DNA of 24,781 nt from a virus. This document shows positions 13,564 to 19,677 of this stretch, piece after piece (the first letter of the stretch is position 1; each line of letters begins with the position of its first letter). The notes beneath the pieces were generated by a model. That model ran no database searches. It was not told the origin of the DNA and saw only the letters and a list, made by a program, of their open reading frames with translations. Both the position numbers and the translations under genes were made by a program. The DNA is taken from positions 1 to 24,781 of IMG/VR virus record IMGVR_UViG_3300025647_000251, one strand, 5' to 3'.

Positions 13564-13618
13564 ATTATCAAAAAAAGGCATTACGAATACATTAAACTTT
13601 TATTAAGATTTGATTAAA
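13564..13618 (-). promoter_or_regulatory. Pho-box-like tandem repeats and promoter of pstS
   Basis: Four 7-base direct repeats on the - strand, TTTAATC (13612-13618), CTTAATA (13601-13607), TTTAATG (13590-13596) and CGTAATG (13579-13585), start exactly 11 bases apart. PhoB/PhoP-type regulators bind head-to-tail repeats with this 11-bp phase. Nine bases after the last repeat is GATAAT (13564-13569), a good -10, and there is no -35, as expected for a PhoB-activated promoter. Confidence 0.72.
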
Positions 13619-13642
13619 TAAAAAAGGGAGCCGAAGCTCCCC
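13616..13642 (-). terminator. Terminator of the porin gene
   Basis: GGGAGC (13626-13631) and GCTCCC (13636-13641) close a CGAA loop; on the - strand UUUUU and further A/U-rich sequence follow. The stem-loop closely resembles the terminator after gene 32 (same GAGC-CGAA-GCTC core), a recurrent terminator module of this phage. Its U tract abuts the first Pho-like repeat. Confidence 0.85.
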
Positions 13643-13664
13643 TTTGATCGCTCTAAGAATAAAC

Positions 13665-14504
13665 TTAGAATGCCATGTTCAGACCAACCATAGTGGTTGA
13701 ATCTGCGCCAGCAGCATCATTGTCGCTGTAGTTGACATAAGCAGCTACATTCTTAGAGAAGTTGTGAGCAACTTCAACAACATAAGTGTCAACACCATTT
13801 TCGATAGTTTCATAACCACCAGTCAGAGTGTTGTTGCCACCGATAGAAGTTGAACCAACAACGGTGTAAGTATCTACACCAGCGTCAGAACGCTCAGCAG
13901 TTGCACCAAGATTAAACTCACCAACAGAACCAGAGGCAGCAATTGCCTTAGTTACCGCATCAGTGGTCTTGTTCTTGCTGTAGTATGCAGTGACGGCAGC
14001 TGGACCAACATCGATGCCACCAGCGACTTCGTATGCGTCCATCTTATCTTCGCCTGCGTTGTCAGCAATTACTGAACCAGCAACACGAACAACACCAACT
14101 TCACCCATAACGGCAACGGCAGAATCTACACGACCAGCGTTGTCGGAAGTGAAAGAAGTACCATGGAAGGCATCAACAGTGTCAGAAACCTGAGACTTCT
14201 CAAGATTCTTAAAACGACCTGCCTGAACAGTAACACCAGACATGGACAGACCTACATACTGATCACGAGCAGTTGCAGTTGAACCAGTTTCAGTGCCCAG
14301 ATCCATGGACAATACTGCGAATGCAGAAGCACCGTTACCGAGATCTTCTACTGCCTTAACACCAAAGTAGTTGTCATCACCATTTACATTCCAAGCACTA
14401 TTGGTGCTTTCCAAACGCTGCTCAACATTACCGAACAGGGTAACATCAGCTTGAGCAGACATAGCAGCAGCGAGTACTGCGGTTGCAAGAATAGTTTTCT
14501 TCAT
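13665..14504 (-). CDS. Gram-negative outer-membrane porin
   Basis: The 279-residue precursor has a signal peptide (MKKTILATAVLAAAMSAQAD) and begins the mature chain with DVTLFGNVEQRLES, the usual first strand of proteobacterial trimeric porins. Alternating hydrophobic strands continue to a C-terminal Phe (TTMVGLNMAF), which the outer-membrane assembly machine recognises. FGVKAVEDLGNGASAFAVLS is the conserved second-third strand region. The chain is shorter than the usual 300-370 residues, so some loops are reduced. Phage-carried porins are rare; the lambdoid Lc porin is a known case. Next to pstS it may widen the path for phosphate, or change the receptors available to other phages. No promoter is visible between it and the hairpin 21 bases upstream. 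Confidence 0.88.
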   Translation of the reverse strand: MKKTILATAVLAAAMSAQADVTLFGNVEQRLESTNSAWNVNGDDNYFGVKAVEDLGNGASAFAVLSMDLGTETGSTATARDQYVGLSMSGVTVQAGRFKNLEKSQVSDTVDAFHGTSFTSDNAGRVDSAVAVMGEVGVVRVAGSVIADNAGEDKMDAYEVAGGIDVGPAAVTAYYSKNKTTDAVTKAIAASGSVGEFNLGATAERSDAGVDTYTVVGSTSIGGNNTLTGGYETIENGVDTYVVEVAHNFSKNVAAYVNYSDNDAAGADSTTMVGLNMAF

Positions 14505-14524
14505 TTTAACTCCTTTTTACTTGC

Positions 14525-14559
14525 AAAAAACTCCGCCCACCCCCATGGTGAACGGAGTT
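14525..14559 (-). terminator. Terminator after the sulfur-globule-like gene
   Basis: AACTCCG (14529-14535) and CGGAGTT (14553-14559) form the outer stem, with an inner CACC/GGTG stem. On the - strand four further U follow the stem. It stands 21 bases before the porin ATG, with no room for a promoter after it, so porin mRNA must come from read-through. Confidence 0.75.
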
Positions 14560-14573
14560 GTATTGGTTACTTC

Positions 14574-14852
14574 TTACTGTGCGTGGTAAGGTGCATAACC
14601 ATAGTATGGCTGACGATAACCATTACCGTACAGACCATTGTCACCAGCGAAGTGAGAGGTGCCGTCCATCTTAGCGGAACCTTCAGCATTAATTGCGATG
14701 CTGAACTTACCAGTGCCAGAGGCATTACCGTTACCAAAGCCAGCAGCTGTAGTATCGGTGTAGCCATTTACATTGCTGTCACCATCATTGCCATAAAAAG
14801 CGAAAGATGAAGTTGAAGCAAGGATAGCTGCGATTGCGATAGTCTTTTTCAT
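14574..14852 (-). CDS. Probable sulfur-globule protein (Sgp/CV1-like), exported
   Basis: The 92-residue precursor has a signal peptide (MKKTIAIAAILASTSSFAFYG, cleavage after SFA). The mature part of about 74 residues is rich in Gly, Asn, Tyr and Ala: a disordered start (FYGNDGDSNVNGYTD), a short strand-forming middle (GTGKFSIAINAEGSAKMDG) and a Gly/Tyr tail (GLYGNGYRQPYYGYAPYHAQ). There are no cysteines. Size, signal peptide, Gly/Asn/Tyr bias and the YYGYAPY end match the small envelope proteins of periplasmic sulfur globules in purple and SUP05-type sulfur oxidisers. This is pattern recognition; a low-complexity phage surface peptide is the alternative. The dsrA and rhodanese genes in the same phage support the sulfur reading. 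AGGAG eight bases before the ATG fixes the start. Confidence 0.55.
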   Translation of the reverse strand: MKKTIAIAAILASTSSFAFYGNDGDSNVNGYTDTTAAGFGNGNASGTGKFSIAINAEGSAKMDGTSHFAGDNGLYGNGYRQPYYGYAPYHAQ

Positions 14853-14928
14853 AAGATTTCTCCTGTATTTAGTGAATAAAAAAAGTCAAGTAGTAAAAAT
14901 CAAACGAACCGTTGTACAAACGATACGC

Positions 14929-15033
14929 TCAAAGAACTTCCCCAAGAAAATTTACAAGCGTTACAACATACATTACAGCACCGATTACAAACACTGTTAG
15001 ATGTCCTGGGTATTTGCAAACTTGTTTTAGCAT
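14929..15033 (-). CDS. 34-residue membrane peptide
   Basis: The frame reads MLKQVCKYPGHL and then one hydrophobic helix (TVFVIGAVMYVVTLVNFL) ending GEVL. AGGA lies nine bases before the ATG. It is the first frame behind the promoter at 15102-15130 and lies upstream of the sulfur-globule candidate on the same strand. The clean signal-anchor layout argues for a real gene; the small size keeps confidence moderate. Function unknown. Confidence 0.55.
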   Translation of the reverse strand: MLKQVCKYPGHLTVFVIGAVMYVVTLVNFLGEVL

Positions 15034-15060
15034 ATAACTAAATCCTTATATTTACATCCT

Positions 15061-15084
15061 AAGAAAAGGGGAATCGCTTCCCCT
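15061..15084 (-). terminator. Terminator-shaped hairpin just after a promoter
   Basis: On the - strand AGGGGAA (15078-15084) and TTCCCCT (15067-15073) close a GCGA loop, followed by UUUCUU. The start site of the promoter at 15102-15130 should be about 15095, only some ten bases upstream. Either it stops read-through from the nuclease gene and also this promoter's transcript, or it is a regulated leader element. Confidence 0.75.
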
Positions 15085-15101
15085 ATCTCATCATACATTG
15101 T

Positions 15102-15130
15102 ATTATACTAAATGCTTGAATAAAAGTCAA
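15102..15130 (-). promoter_or_regulatory. Sigma70 promoter of the sulfur-globule unit
   Basis: TTGACT (15125-15130), a 17-base spacer and TATAAT (15102-15107) on the - strand. An inverted repeat (GCTTGA at 15114-15119 with TCAAGC at 15127-15132) spans the -35 and spacer and could act as an operator or, on the + strand with its seven T, as a terminator for stray transcription. Confidence 0.8.
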
Positions 15131-15216
15131 GCGTTTTTTTCTTATTTCATTCTTTTTTTCGTTTTCGCCTGAAATACGCTACTTTCTAGATTCTTTTTAT
15201 TCTATCGTAAAGTATT

Positions 15217-15876
15217 TCAACTGTTGTTATATAGTCGAATCGTTTCTTGTAGATCACTGATCCAGTTGTCACGCTTTTCAATAAACACTTGAGCATCATC
15301 CTCGTGCTCAACGCCAATAATAATGACGATCTTATCTACAGGTATGCCTGTGCGCTCCTCAAACATCACACAGTACGCCGACGCCTGTTGAAAGTAAGAA
15401 TGAATGTATTCTTTTTTCTTCAGCTTGCCTGCCGTTTTGAAGTCGATGACGGAGACTCTTCCATCAAACTCAGCGATACAGTCGACTCGACCAGCCACGC
15501 CCAAGTATGCAGAGTACAACGGTTTCTCCTGCATATAAACAAGACCGACGTGTTCATCCAACACTCGTTTGATGCCGCTAAACATCTCACGCTCGTGTGG
15601 CAGGAACTTCTTTACATCAAGTTCGTTGTTGAGGTAGTCCTCGCACATTTGATGCACGTTAGTACCTCTGCGGGCAGCTTGGGTAGATATACGATTTGCT
15701 TCGGTCTCACCAACTCGCTTGCGCCACTCAGCAATTCCAGCACGAGAAAGAACACCAAGAACAGTAGTAATGGAGGGGAACTTGCCTTCAGGTGTAACAT
15801 ACAAACGGCGACCGTTCCCCTCCTCTGTTAGATACTCTTCTAATTGTAGATCTGTTTTGTGTTCAAATTTTCGCAT
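15217..15876 (-). CDS. PD-(D/E)XK nuclease of the RecB/Cas4 type
   Basis: The 219-residue protein shows the ordered motifs of RecB-like nucleases: RRGTNVHQMCEDYL with the metal-site His at 75, AGRVDCIAEF with D132, VIDFKTAGK with D145 and K147, and YFQQASAY as the QxxxY motif. N-terminal FPSITTVLGVLSR and EWRKRVGE are typical of phage exonucleases of this class. It probably degrades or processes DNA ends in recombination or host-DNA breakdown. Its start lies 37 bases inside phoH, so the two are translated together. The 3' end is followed by about 90 bases without a gene. Confidence 0.82.
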   Translation of the reverse strand: MRKFEHKTDLQLEEYLTEEGNGRRLYVTPEGKFPSITTVLGVLSRAGIAEWRKRVGETEANRISTQAARRGTNVHQMCEDYLNNELDVKKFLPHEREMFSGIKRVLDEHVGLVYMQEKPLYSAYLGVAGRVDCIAEFDGRVSVIDFKTAGKLKKKEYIHSYFQQASAYCVMFEERTGIPVDKIVIIIGVEHEDDAQVFIEKRDNWISDLQETIRLYNNS

Positions 15877-16619
15877 GCTAAAATGTATTCACGGACTAGC
15901 CCACTGCGGACAATATCGTCAGTCTGGAAATTAATTATATCAAAAGATTCCATATTTGTCAAGATATTTAAGAACTGCGAGAGTCCAGACGATTCTTTAA
16001 ATCGTTCAGAAGTGAGATCATCTTGTTTACCATCGCCGCATAGGATAATGCGAGAGTTCTCACCAACACGTGTGATGACAGAATGGAGTTCCTGGAAACT
16101 GAGATTCTGTGCCTCGTCAACCATGATGATAGCATCATCCCATGTTTGACCACGAATAAACGAAGTGGTGACAAACTCGATCTTTCCTTTGTTTTTGAGG
16201 ATGTCATATGCATCTCCCCTGTTAAACATACCTGCCAGCAGGTCACGGTATGGTGCTTCATATACTTTAGTCTTTTCGGTTATGTTCCCAGGAAGGAACC
16301 CCATATCTCTTGTTGGAACAACAGAACGAACAATAATGACCTTTTGTTTGCCATCAACTTTTTCTAGAACATCTCGAATGCCGAGATAAAGAGAAAGGAA
16401 TGTCTTTCCTGTTCCAGCGCAACCGTGAAGTACGATTTGATTGCCAGAACCGTATGATTCAAAAGCCATTCTTTGTGTGTATGTTAGAGGTTCAATTTCC
16501 TCCAGCTTCATACCAGATTGTTGTGTATGTTTTCGTTCTTTTCGTTCCTTTTTTCTCTGGTGTTTTTCGATATAGTATTCAAAGTCTTCTATATTACCGC
16601 CAGATAGATTGTAAGACAT
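15840..16619 (-). CDS. phoH: PhoH-like ATPase
   Basis: The 259-residue protein has a basic N-terminus of about 40 residues, then the PhoH P-loop domain. LTYTQRMAFES starts it, Walker A is GCAGTGKT (residues 67-74), IVRSVVPTRDMGFLPG follows, Walker B is IIMVDEAQN (164-172), and ILCGDGKQDDL is sensor-like. PhoH is among the commonest phage-carried host-like genes in the sea. It probably acts as an RNA/DNA helicase-type ATPase, and its old link to phosphate starvation is unproven in phages. No Pho-like repeat is visible before it. GGAG precedes the ATG. Confidence 0.92.
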   Translation of the reverse strand: MSYNLSGGNIEDFEYYIEKHQRKKERKERKHTQQSGMKLEEIEPLTYTQRMAFESYGSGNQIVLHGCAGTGKTFLSLYLGIRDVLEKVDGKQKVIIVRSVVPTRDMGFLPGNITEKTKVYEAPYRDLLAGMFNRGDAYDILKNKGKIEFVTTSFIRGQTWDDAIIMVDEAQNLSFQELHSVITRVGENSRIILCGDGKQDDLTSERFKESSGLSQFLNILTNMESFDIINFQTDDIVRSGLVREYILACENLNTKQIYN

Positions 16620-16639
16620 AGAGTCTCCTGTTGTTATGG

Positions 16640-16966
16640 TTATAGTCCCTCCATAGTATAAGACCCCTTCTTCCCATAACCAGCTTTCTTAACTGCTTTA
16701 TCAACCAACACTTGTTTAGAGGTCCTGCCCCCATTCACTTTTTCAGCGAGAGCAGAGTTTGGATGTGCTTCTGCGATGCGAGAAAGATTTTCTTTCCAGC
16801 CAGCATCGTTGGTCATTTTACCTGTTCCTCTAGCGAGAGACGGTGCGCCGAGGATAAGAGATTGGACATGAGGATTCTCTTCAAGGAATGTTTCCTTTTC
16901 AGAAATCTTCATAAATGTTGAAAACTGCTCACCAGTTTCGGTGTTCAAAAAATCATACAAAGGCAA
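16640..16966 (-). CDS. Small conserved phage protein, unknown function
   Basis: I choose a TTG start at 16966: GGAG lies seven bases upstream, and the product then begins MPLYDFLNTETGEQF, the usual opening of this family in T4-like marine phages as I remember it. The frame stays open further up, but inside the neighbouring gene. The 108-residue protein continues with FMKISEKETFLEENPHVQ and ends in a basic tail (KKAGYGKKGSYTMEGL). The opening resembles FmdB-type zinc ribbons, but the cysteines are missing. Function unknown. It overlaps the upstream gene by 14 bases. Confidence 0.72.
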   Translation of the reverse strand: MPLYDFLNTETGEQFSTFMKISEKETFLEENPHVQSLILGAPSLARGTGKMTNDAGWKENLSRIAEAHPNSALAEKVNGGRTSKQVLVDKAVKKAGYGKKGSYTMEGL

Positions 16967-17516
16967 GGTTGTTCTCCATTGCATCAGCAAACCACTTTGG
17001 GGTTGACCGATTTTTCCACTTAGCAAAGTTCTTCTTTTCAGTTATATAGTAATTCTTGTATGCCTCCACCACGTCAGAACGCTTACAATGATCAGGCATT
17101 GCCTGCGGTGGCTCGGTCATTGGACCAATAGGAATATTTTTTGGTGCAGTTGCAAGAAGTGTGCGCAACTTGGAGTCGGTAGCGTGTACTTTGCCGTAGC
17201 GGTGCGTGTATTCTTCGCAGAGTGCTACGAACAACTCGTACAGGTATGTGTAATTGCCACTGGACTCACGAAGCCAAACATTATCAGGATGATTAATGTG
17301 AGAAGCGAGGTAAAGAGTATCGTCACGCCAATCAGGAAGCGTGAATCGTTTAATCGATCGACCCGACTTAGTGTGTCCAAGTACACAATTGCCGTCAAGA
17401 ATACGATGAGTAGTAGATAGAAGTTGTGCATATTCAATAATCATTTTGACGACATGTTTGTCGCAGTGTTCTTGAGCGCATTGTACTGGATCATTATGAA
17501 GATAGAAGATGTTCAT
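16953..17516 (-). CDS. Conserved phage protein with CAxxHCDKHVVK motif
   Basis: The 187-residue product begins MNIFYLHNDPVQCAQEHCDKHVVKM, a strongly conserved opening I recall from T4-like marine phages. IIEYAQLLSTTHRIL follows, then HPDNVWLRESSGNYTYLYELF, and an IGPMTEPPQAMPDHCK block. The N-terminal Cys/His/Lys pattern has a loose likeness to pyrimidine-dimer DNA glycosylase families (N-terminal Thr/Met, DP, Lys), so a DNA repair role is conceivable but unproven. No membrane or export signal. It overlaps the genes on both sides. Confidence 0.75.
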   Translation of the reverse strand: MNIFYLHNDPVQCAQEHCDKHVVKMIIEYAQLLSTTHRILDGNCVLGHTKSGRSIKRFTLPDWRDDTLYLASHINHPDNVWLRESSGNYTYLYELFVALCEEYTHRYGKVHATDSKLRTLLATAPKNIPIGPMTEPPQAMPDHCKRSDVVEAYKNYYITEKKNFAKWKNRSTPKWFADAMENNLAFV

Positions 17517-17670
17517 TGGGCATAATACCGTTGGCTTTCGTAAACTCTTGCTTCAGCCAATCATAATAAAATGTTGTGTAATCGTCAAGCGTTTTTGGTG
17601 CTTCACCGTAGAGCAATGCTTCTTCTTTGTGGAGATACCACATCTGCAGTACGAATTCTTCAAACCTCAT
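17494..17670 (-). CDS. 58-residue protein, unknown function
   Basis: The ATG at 17670 is preceded by AAGGGG at six bases, so I start there rather than at the more upstream Met. The product (MRFEEFVLQMWYLHKEEALLYGE...) is short, mostly helical and acidic, with a YYDWLKQEF segment. Both ends overlap neighbouring genes, fitting the compact operon. I do not recognise a family. Confidence 0.62.
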   Translation of the reverse strand: MRFEEFVLQMWYLHKEEALLYGEAPKTLDDYTTFYYDWLKQEFTKANGIMPNEHLLSS

Positions 17671-18301
17671 TACGAACCCCTTCGGTATATTCCTCATCGT
17701 CATGTTCGTGTTCAATATAGTAATCTACTTCTTCTTGCAAAGTTCCCCAAACAACCTCGTCAATAAATTCACGAGTGTAATCCCACGCTAGACTTTGTCC
17801 TTCGTCAGTCCATTCTTCATCTTCTTCGTTCCACTCAGCTCGAAGATCTTCGTGTTGTTGAAGCATATGCTCTTGCATTTCTTCCCATTGCCACTCACGT
17901 CCTTCGTCCCAGCCACCATTGTTCCAAGTTGACCAACCCACAAAGTTCGGCATCTCATCTTCGTATGTGATCGAAGCAACCAGTTCAGGATCTACTTTAT
18001 AAATTTCTTCGAAGATATACTGAATGCCATCAAAAGGAACCGACCAAGCAGACTCAGTACTGAATCCATGATCGCCACAGTCCTCCATGTAGCACCACTT
18101 AGCACCAATGTTATCAATGTTCCAGCTGTATGTCCCTGGACCATCCTCAGATTCCTCCAGACCAAAGATGTCATGCATATTGAAGGAGTATGTCCCTTCT
18201 TTATCCCAACCATCCAGACGACTGCACAGTTCGGCAAAACGCTTCTGTCCAGCTTCGGAAATACGATTGAAATTTACATAGGTGTTTACATGATTCGCCA
18301 T
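17660..18301 (-). CDS. Acidic protein resembling YubB/Api92 ferredoxin-like-fold proteins
   Basis: The ATG at 18301 overlaps the upstream stop (TAATG) and gives MANHVNTYVNFNRISEAG. The region around residues 45-85 (FGLEESEDGPGTYSWNIDNIGAKWCYMED) resembles the YubB/Api92 family of plasmid and phage proteins with a ferredoxin-like fold, which are of unknown role. The C-terminal third is very acidic and Trp-rich (EWNEEDEEWTDEGQSLAWDY). An acidic, Trp-rich surface could mimic DNA or bind a host protein; that is speculation. 213 residues. Confidence 0.7.
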   Translation of the reverse strand: MANHVNTYVNFNRISEAGQKRFAELCSRLDGWDKEGTYSFNMHDIFGLEESEDGPGTYSWNIDNIGAKWCYMEDCGDHGFSTESAWSVPFDGIQYIFEEIYKVDPELVASITYEDEMPNFVGWSTWNNGGWDEGREWQWEEMQEHMLQQHEDLRAEWNEEDEEWTDEGQSLAWDYTREFIDEVVWGTLQEEVDYYIEHEHDDEEYTEGVRNEV

Positions 18302-18528
18302 TACTGTGACTCCCACCAATTGATTAAATTAGAAAAACCTGCTGAAAGAGGAGAGTATTCATTCAACTCTTCATCCCAAAACTTTTGTACTTCAGCGATT
18401 TGCTCTTCAGTCAAATCTTCGATCGCTTCAACATTATAGTGCTCAAGGACATATTCCTCAACCCACTCAGTTGCAGTGTTATAAAGATTGTCTTCCCACT
18501 TATGGATTCTTGGCCATTCAAACGCCAT
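18301..18528 (-). CDS. Acidic 75-residue protein, unknown function
   Basis: Begins MAFEWPRIHKWEDNL and is helical and acidic throughout (EWVEEYVLEHYNVEAIEDLTEEQIAEVQKFWDEEL). Five Trp in 75 residues is notable. It overlaps the next gene by one base and the previous one at its start, so it is part of the same transcript. Its bias resembles the acidic tail of the downstream protein. No family recognised. Confidence 0.68.
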   Translation of the reverse strand: MAFEWPRIHKWEDNLYNTATEWVEEYVLEHYNVEAIEDLTEEQIAEVQKFWDEELNEYSPLSAGFSNLINWWESQ

Positions 18529-18896
18529 TATCCTCTCCTCATCTTAGAAATTGCCTCAGCGTGTTCTTGCGAGATTACAGGTACAGCGTTGGACTTGTGC
18601 ATTGTAGCAATACCCTTTACCAGTGTTCCAGTATAGCGCATCGGCTCAATTTTGTCAACCATCATTTTGCCTGTGCCATAGTAACTCGGCACATGAGCAG
18701 TTTCTCGCCGATAGGTTTCGGCTGGTTTGTACTCACGATCGTTAGATATCTTGGGGGCGACATACTCGCCGTTTGGATTCATCCGCAATCCCATCTTTTT
18801 TGCGAACTGCTTTCTTGCTTTCAGCTTTCTTGCTTGCTCCAGTTCCCTTTCCCTTCGAAGACATTGGAGTTTCTTTTTGCTCATCATAAATGACAT
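18528..18896 (-). CDS. Basic conserved phage protein, unknown function
   Basis: The N-terminus is a lysine/arginine-rich helix (KLQCLRRERELEQARKLKARKQFAKKMGLR), followed by MNPNGEYVAP and a well-formed C-terminal block (PMRYTGTLVKGIATMHKSNAVPVIS and EAISKMRR). I recall this C-terminal block as conserved in T4-like marine phages. The basic helix suggests nucleic-acid binding. The start is uncertain: ATGs occur at 18896, 18887 and 18884, and none has an ideal ribosome-binding site. Its first half overlaps the 3' end of the upstream gene by about 150 bases. Confidence 0.7.
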   Translation of the reverse strand: MSFMMSKKKLQCLRRERELEQARKLKARKQFAKKMGLRMNPNGEYVAPKISNDREYKPAETYRRETAHVPSYYGTGKMMVDKIEPMRYTGTLVKGIATMHKSNAVPVISQEHAEAISKMRRG

Positions 18897-19047
18897 TGCC
18901 CTTTTCGTCAGTAATCACGGTGCGCCAAACCCAAGATAGTTCGGCTGATCGTTTGATCTCAGAATTTAAATTTTTTCTGGTTGGGAATACCTCAAACTCG
19001 TTCTCGAATCCGCCTTCCCAATAGTGCTTGCCTGTCCACATTTTCAT
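18742..19047 (-). CDS. 101-residue protein with long 3' overlap
   Basis: The ATG at 19047 overlaps the upstream stop (ATGA), which fixes the start. The first 65 residues look like a folded domain (MWTGKHYWEGGFENEFEVF, WVWRTVITDEKGNVIYDEQ). The last 35 (SSKGKGTGASKKAESKKAVRKK) are a basic low-complexity tail read from the same DNA that encodes the basic helix of the next gene in another frame. The ancestral protein may have ended earlier, near residue 65. Function unknown. Confidence 0.6.
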   Translation of the reverse strand: MKMWTGKHYWEGGFENEFEVFPTRKNLNSEIKRSAELSWVWRTVITDEKGNVIYDEQKETPMSSKGKGTGASKKAESKKAVRKKDGIADESKRRVCRPQDI

Positions 19048-19190
19048 TTGGTCACCGCCATCCACAAACCAACATTGGATAGCGCATATGCGAAGTATGC
19101 AATGCCCATAGGAATATTCCCCTTGAAGAATTGATCAATGCTGACAACCGAATAGATGGTGCCAGTAATCATAATCAAATATCCGCTCAT
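19044..19190 (-). CDS. 48-residue membrane protein
   Basis: Reads MSGYLIMITGTIYSVVSIDQFFKG and then MGIAYFAYALSNVGLWMAVTK, giving two short hydrophobic segments around a polar turn. Both ends overlap neighbours through ATGA junctions, which strongly supports a real gene despite its size. Function unknown. Confidence 0.65.
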   Translation of the reverse strand: MSGYLIMITGTIYSVVSIDQFFKGNIPMGIAYFAYALSNVGLWMAVTK

Positions 19191-19342
19191 TGAATCATCC
19201 TTGGTCCCATGGTGATGCGACCAAACTTTTCAAAGTAACCTCTAGCTTCTAGGTAATTTTTTGCGGCGCAGGTCATCCGTGTCGGGATGCCGTTCGGTGC
19301 GACCGAAGAAGTAACCACCACCATTGCTTCCCACTGGTGCAT
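19187..19342 (-). CDS. 51-residue protein, unknown function
   Basis: Reads MHQWEAMVVVTSSVAPNGIP and later AAKNYLEARGYFEKFGRITMGP. The start overlaps the upstream stop (TAATG) and the stop overlaps the downstream start (ATGA). The second half looks like a short helix with a basic end. No family recognised; the coupling at both ends is the main evidence. Confidence 0.6.
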   Translation of the reverse strand: MHQWEAMVVVTSSVAPNGIPTRMTCAAKNYLEARGYFEKFGRITMGPRMIQ

Positions 19343-19491
19343 TAACAACCCTCGTCAAACTCATCGTCGGCATAACCATTGAAGTGAGTATTCTCAATCA
19401 TAGCCGAATAGTCGTGTTCTGTCAACCACTGACCAGACTCAATCATGTACTGATCATACTCTTCCCAGCTTACTTCGATTGTATCATTCAT
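19342..19491 (-). CDS. Acidic 49-residue protein, unknown function
   Basis: Reads MNDTIEVSWEEYDQYMIESG and ends GYADDEFDEGC; strongly acidic and mostly helical. The start overlaps the upstream stop (ATGA at 19488-19491) and the stop overlaps the next start (TAATG). No family recognised. Confidence 0.62.
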   Translation of the reverse strand: MNDTIEVSWEEYDQYMIESGQWLTEHDYSAMIENTHFNGYADDEFDEGC

Positions 19492-19676
19492 AGTTTGATC
19501 TCCTTGAATGTGCGACCTTTCTTAGAAAAGATTCGAGATGGTTTGCTGAACATAATCTTGTCTTTCGTGCCTTCTTTAATATACCCCACACAAGAAGATC
19601 CGTCAAATATGTAAATGTGATTGGGAATGCGAGCATACGCATCCGACCAATCAGTAGTTTCCTGTAGATACTTCAT
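19488..19676 (-). CDS. 62-residue protein, unknown function
   Basis: I start at the ATG at 19676, preceded by AAGG at six bases. The product reads MKYLQETTDWSDAYARIPNHIYIF, then a small beta-rich middle (SSCVGYIKEGTKDKIMF) and a basic end (SKKGRTFKEIKL). The upstream in-frame extension overlaps another coding frame and looks non-coding. No family recognised. Confidence 0.62.
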   Translation of the reverse strand: MKYLQETTDWSDAYARIPNHIYIFDGSSCVGYIKEGTKDKIMFSKPSRIFSKKGRTFKEIKL

Positions 19677-19677
19677 A

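Noticed and set aside
15114-15140. Hairpin with seven T as a real + strand terminator
   Set aside because: No + strand gene lies upstream; the same bases form the -35 region of a strong - strand promoter, so a promoter is the better reading.
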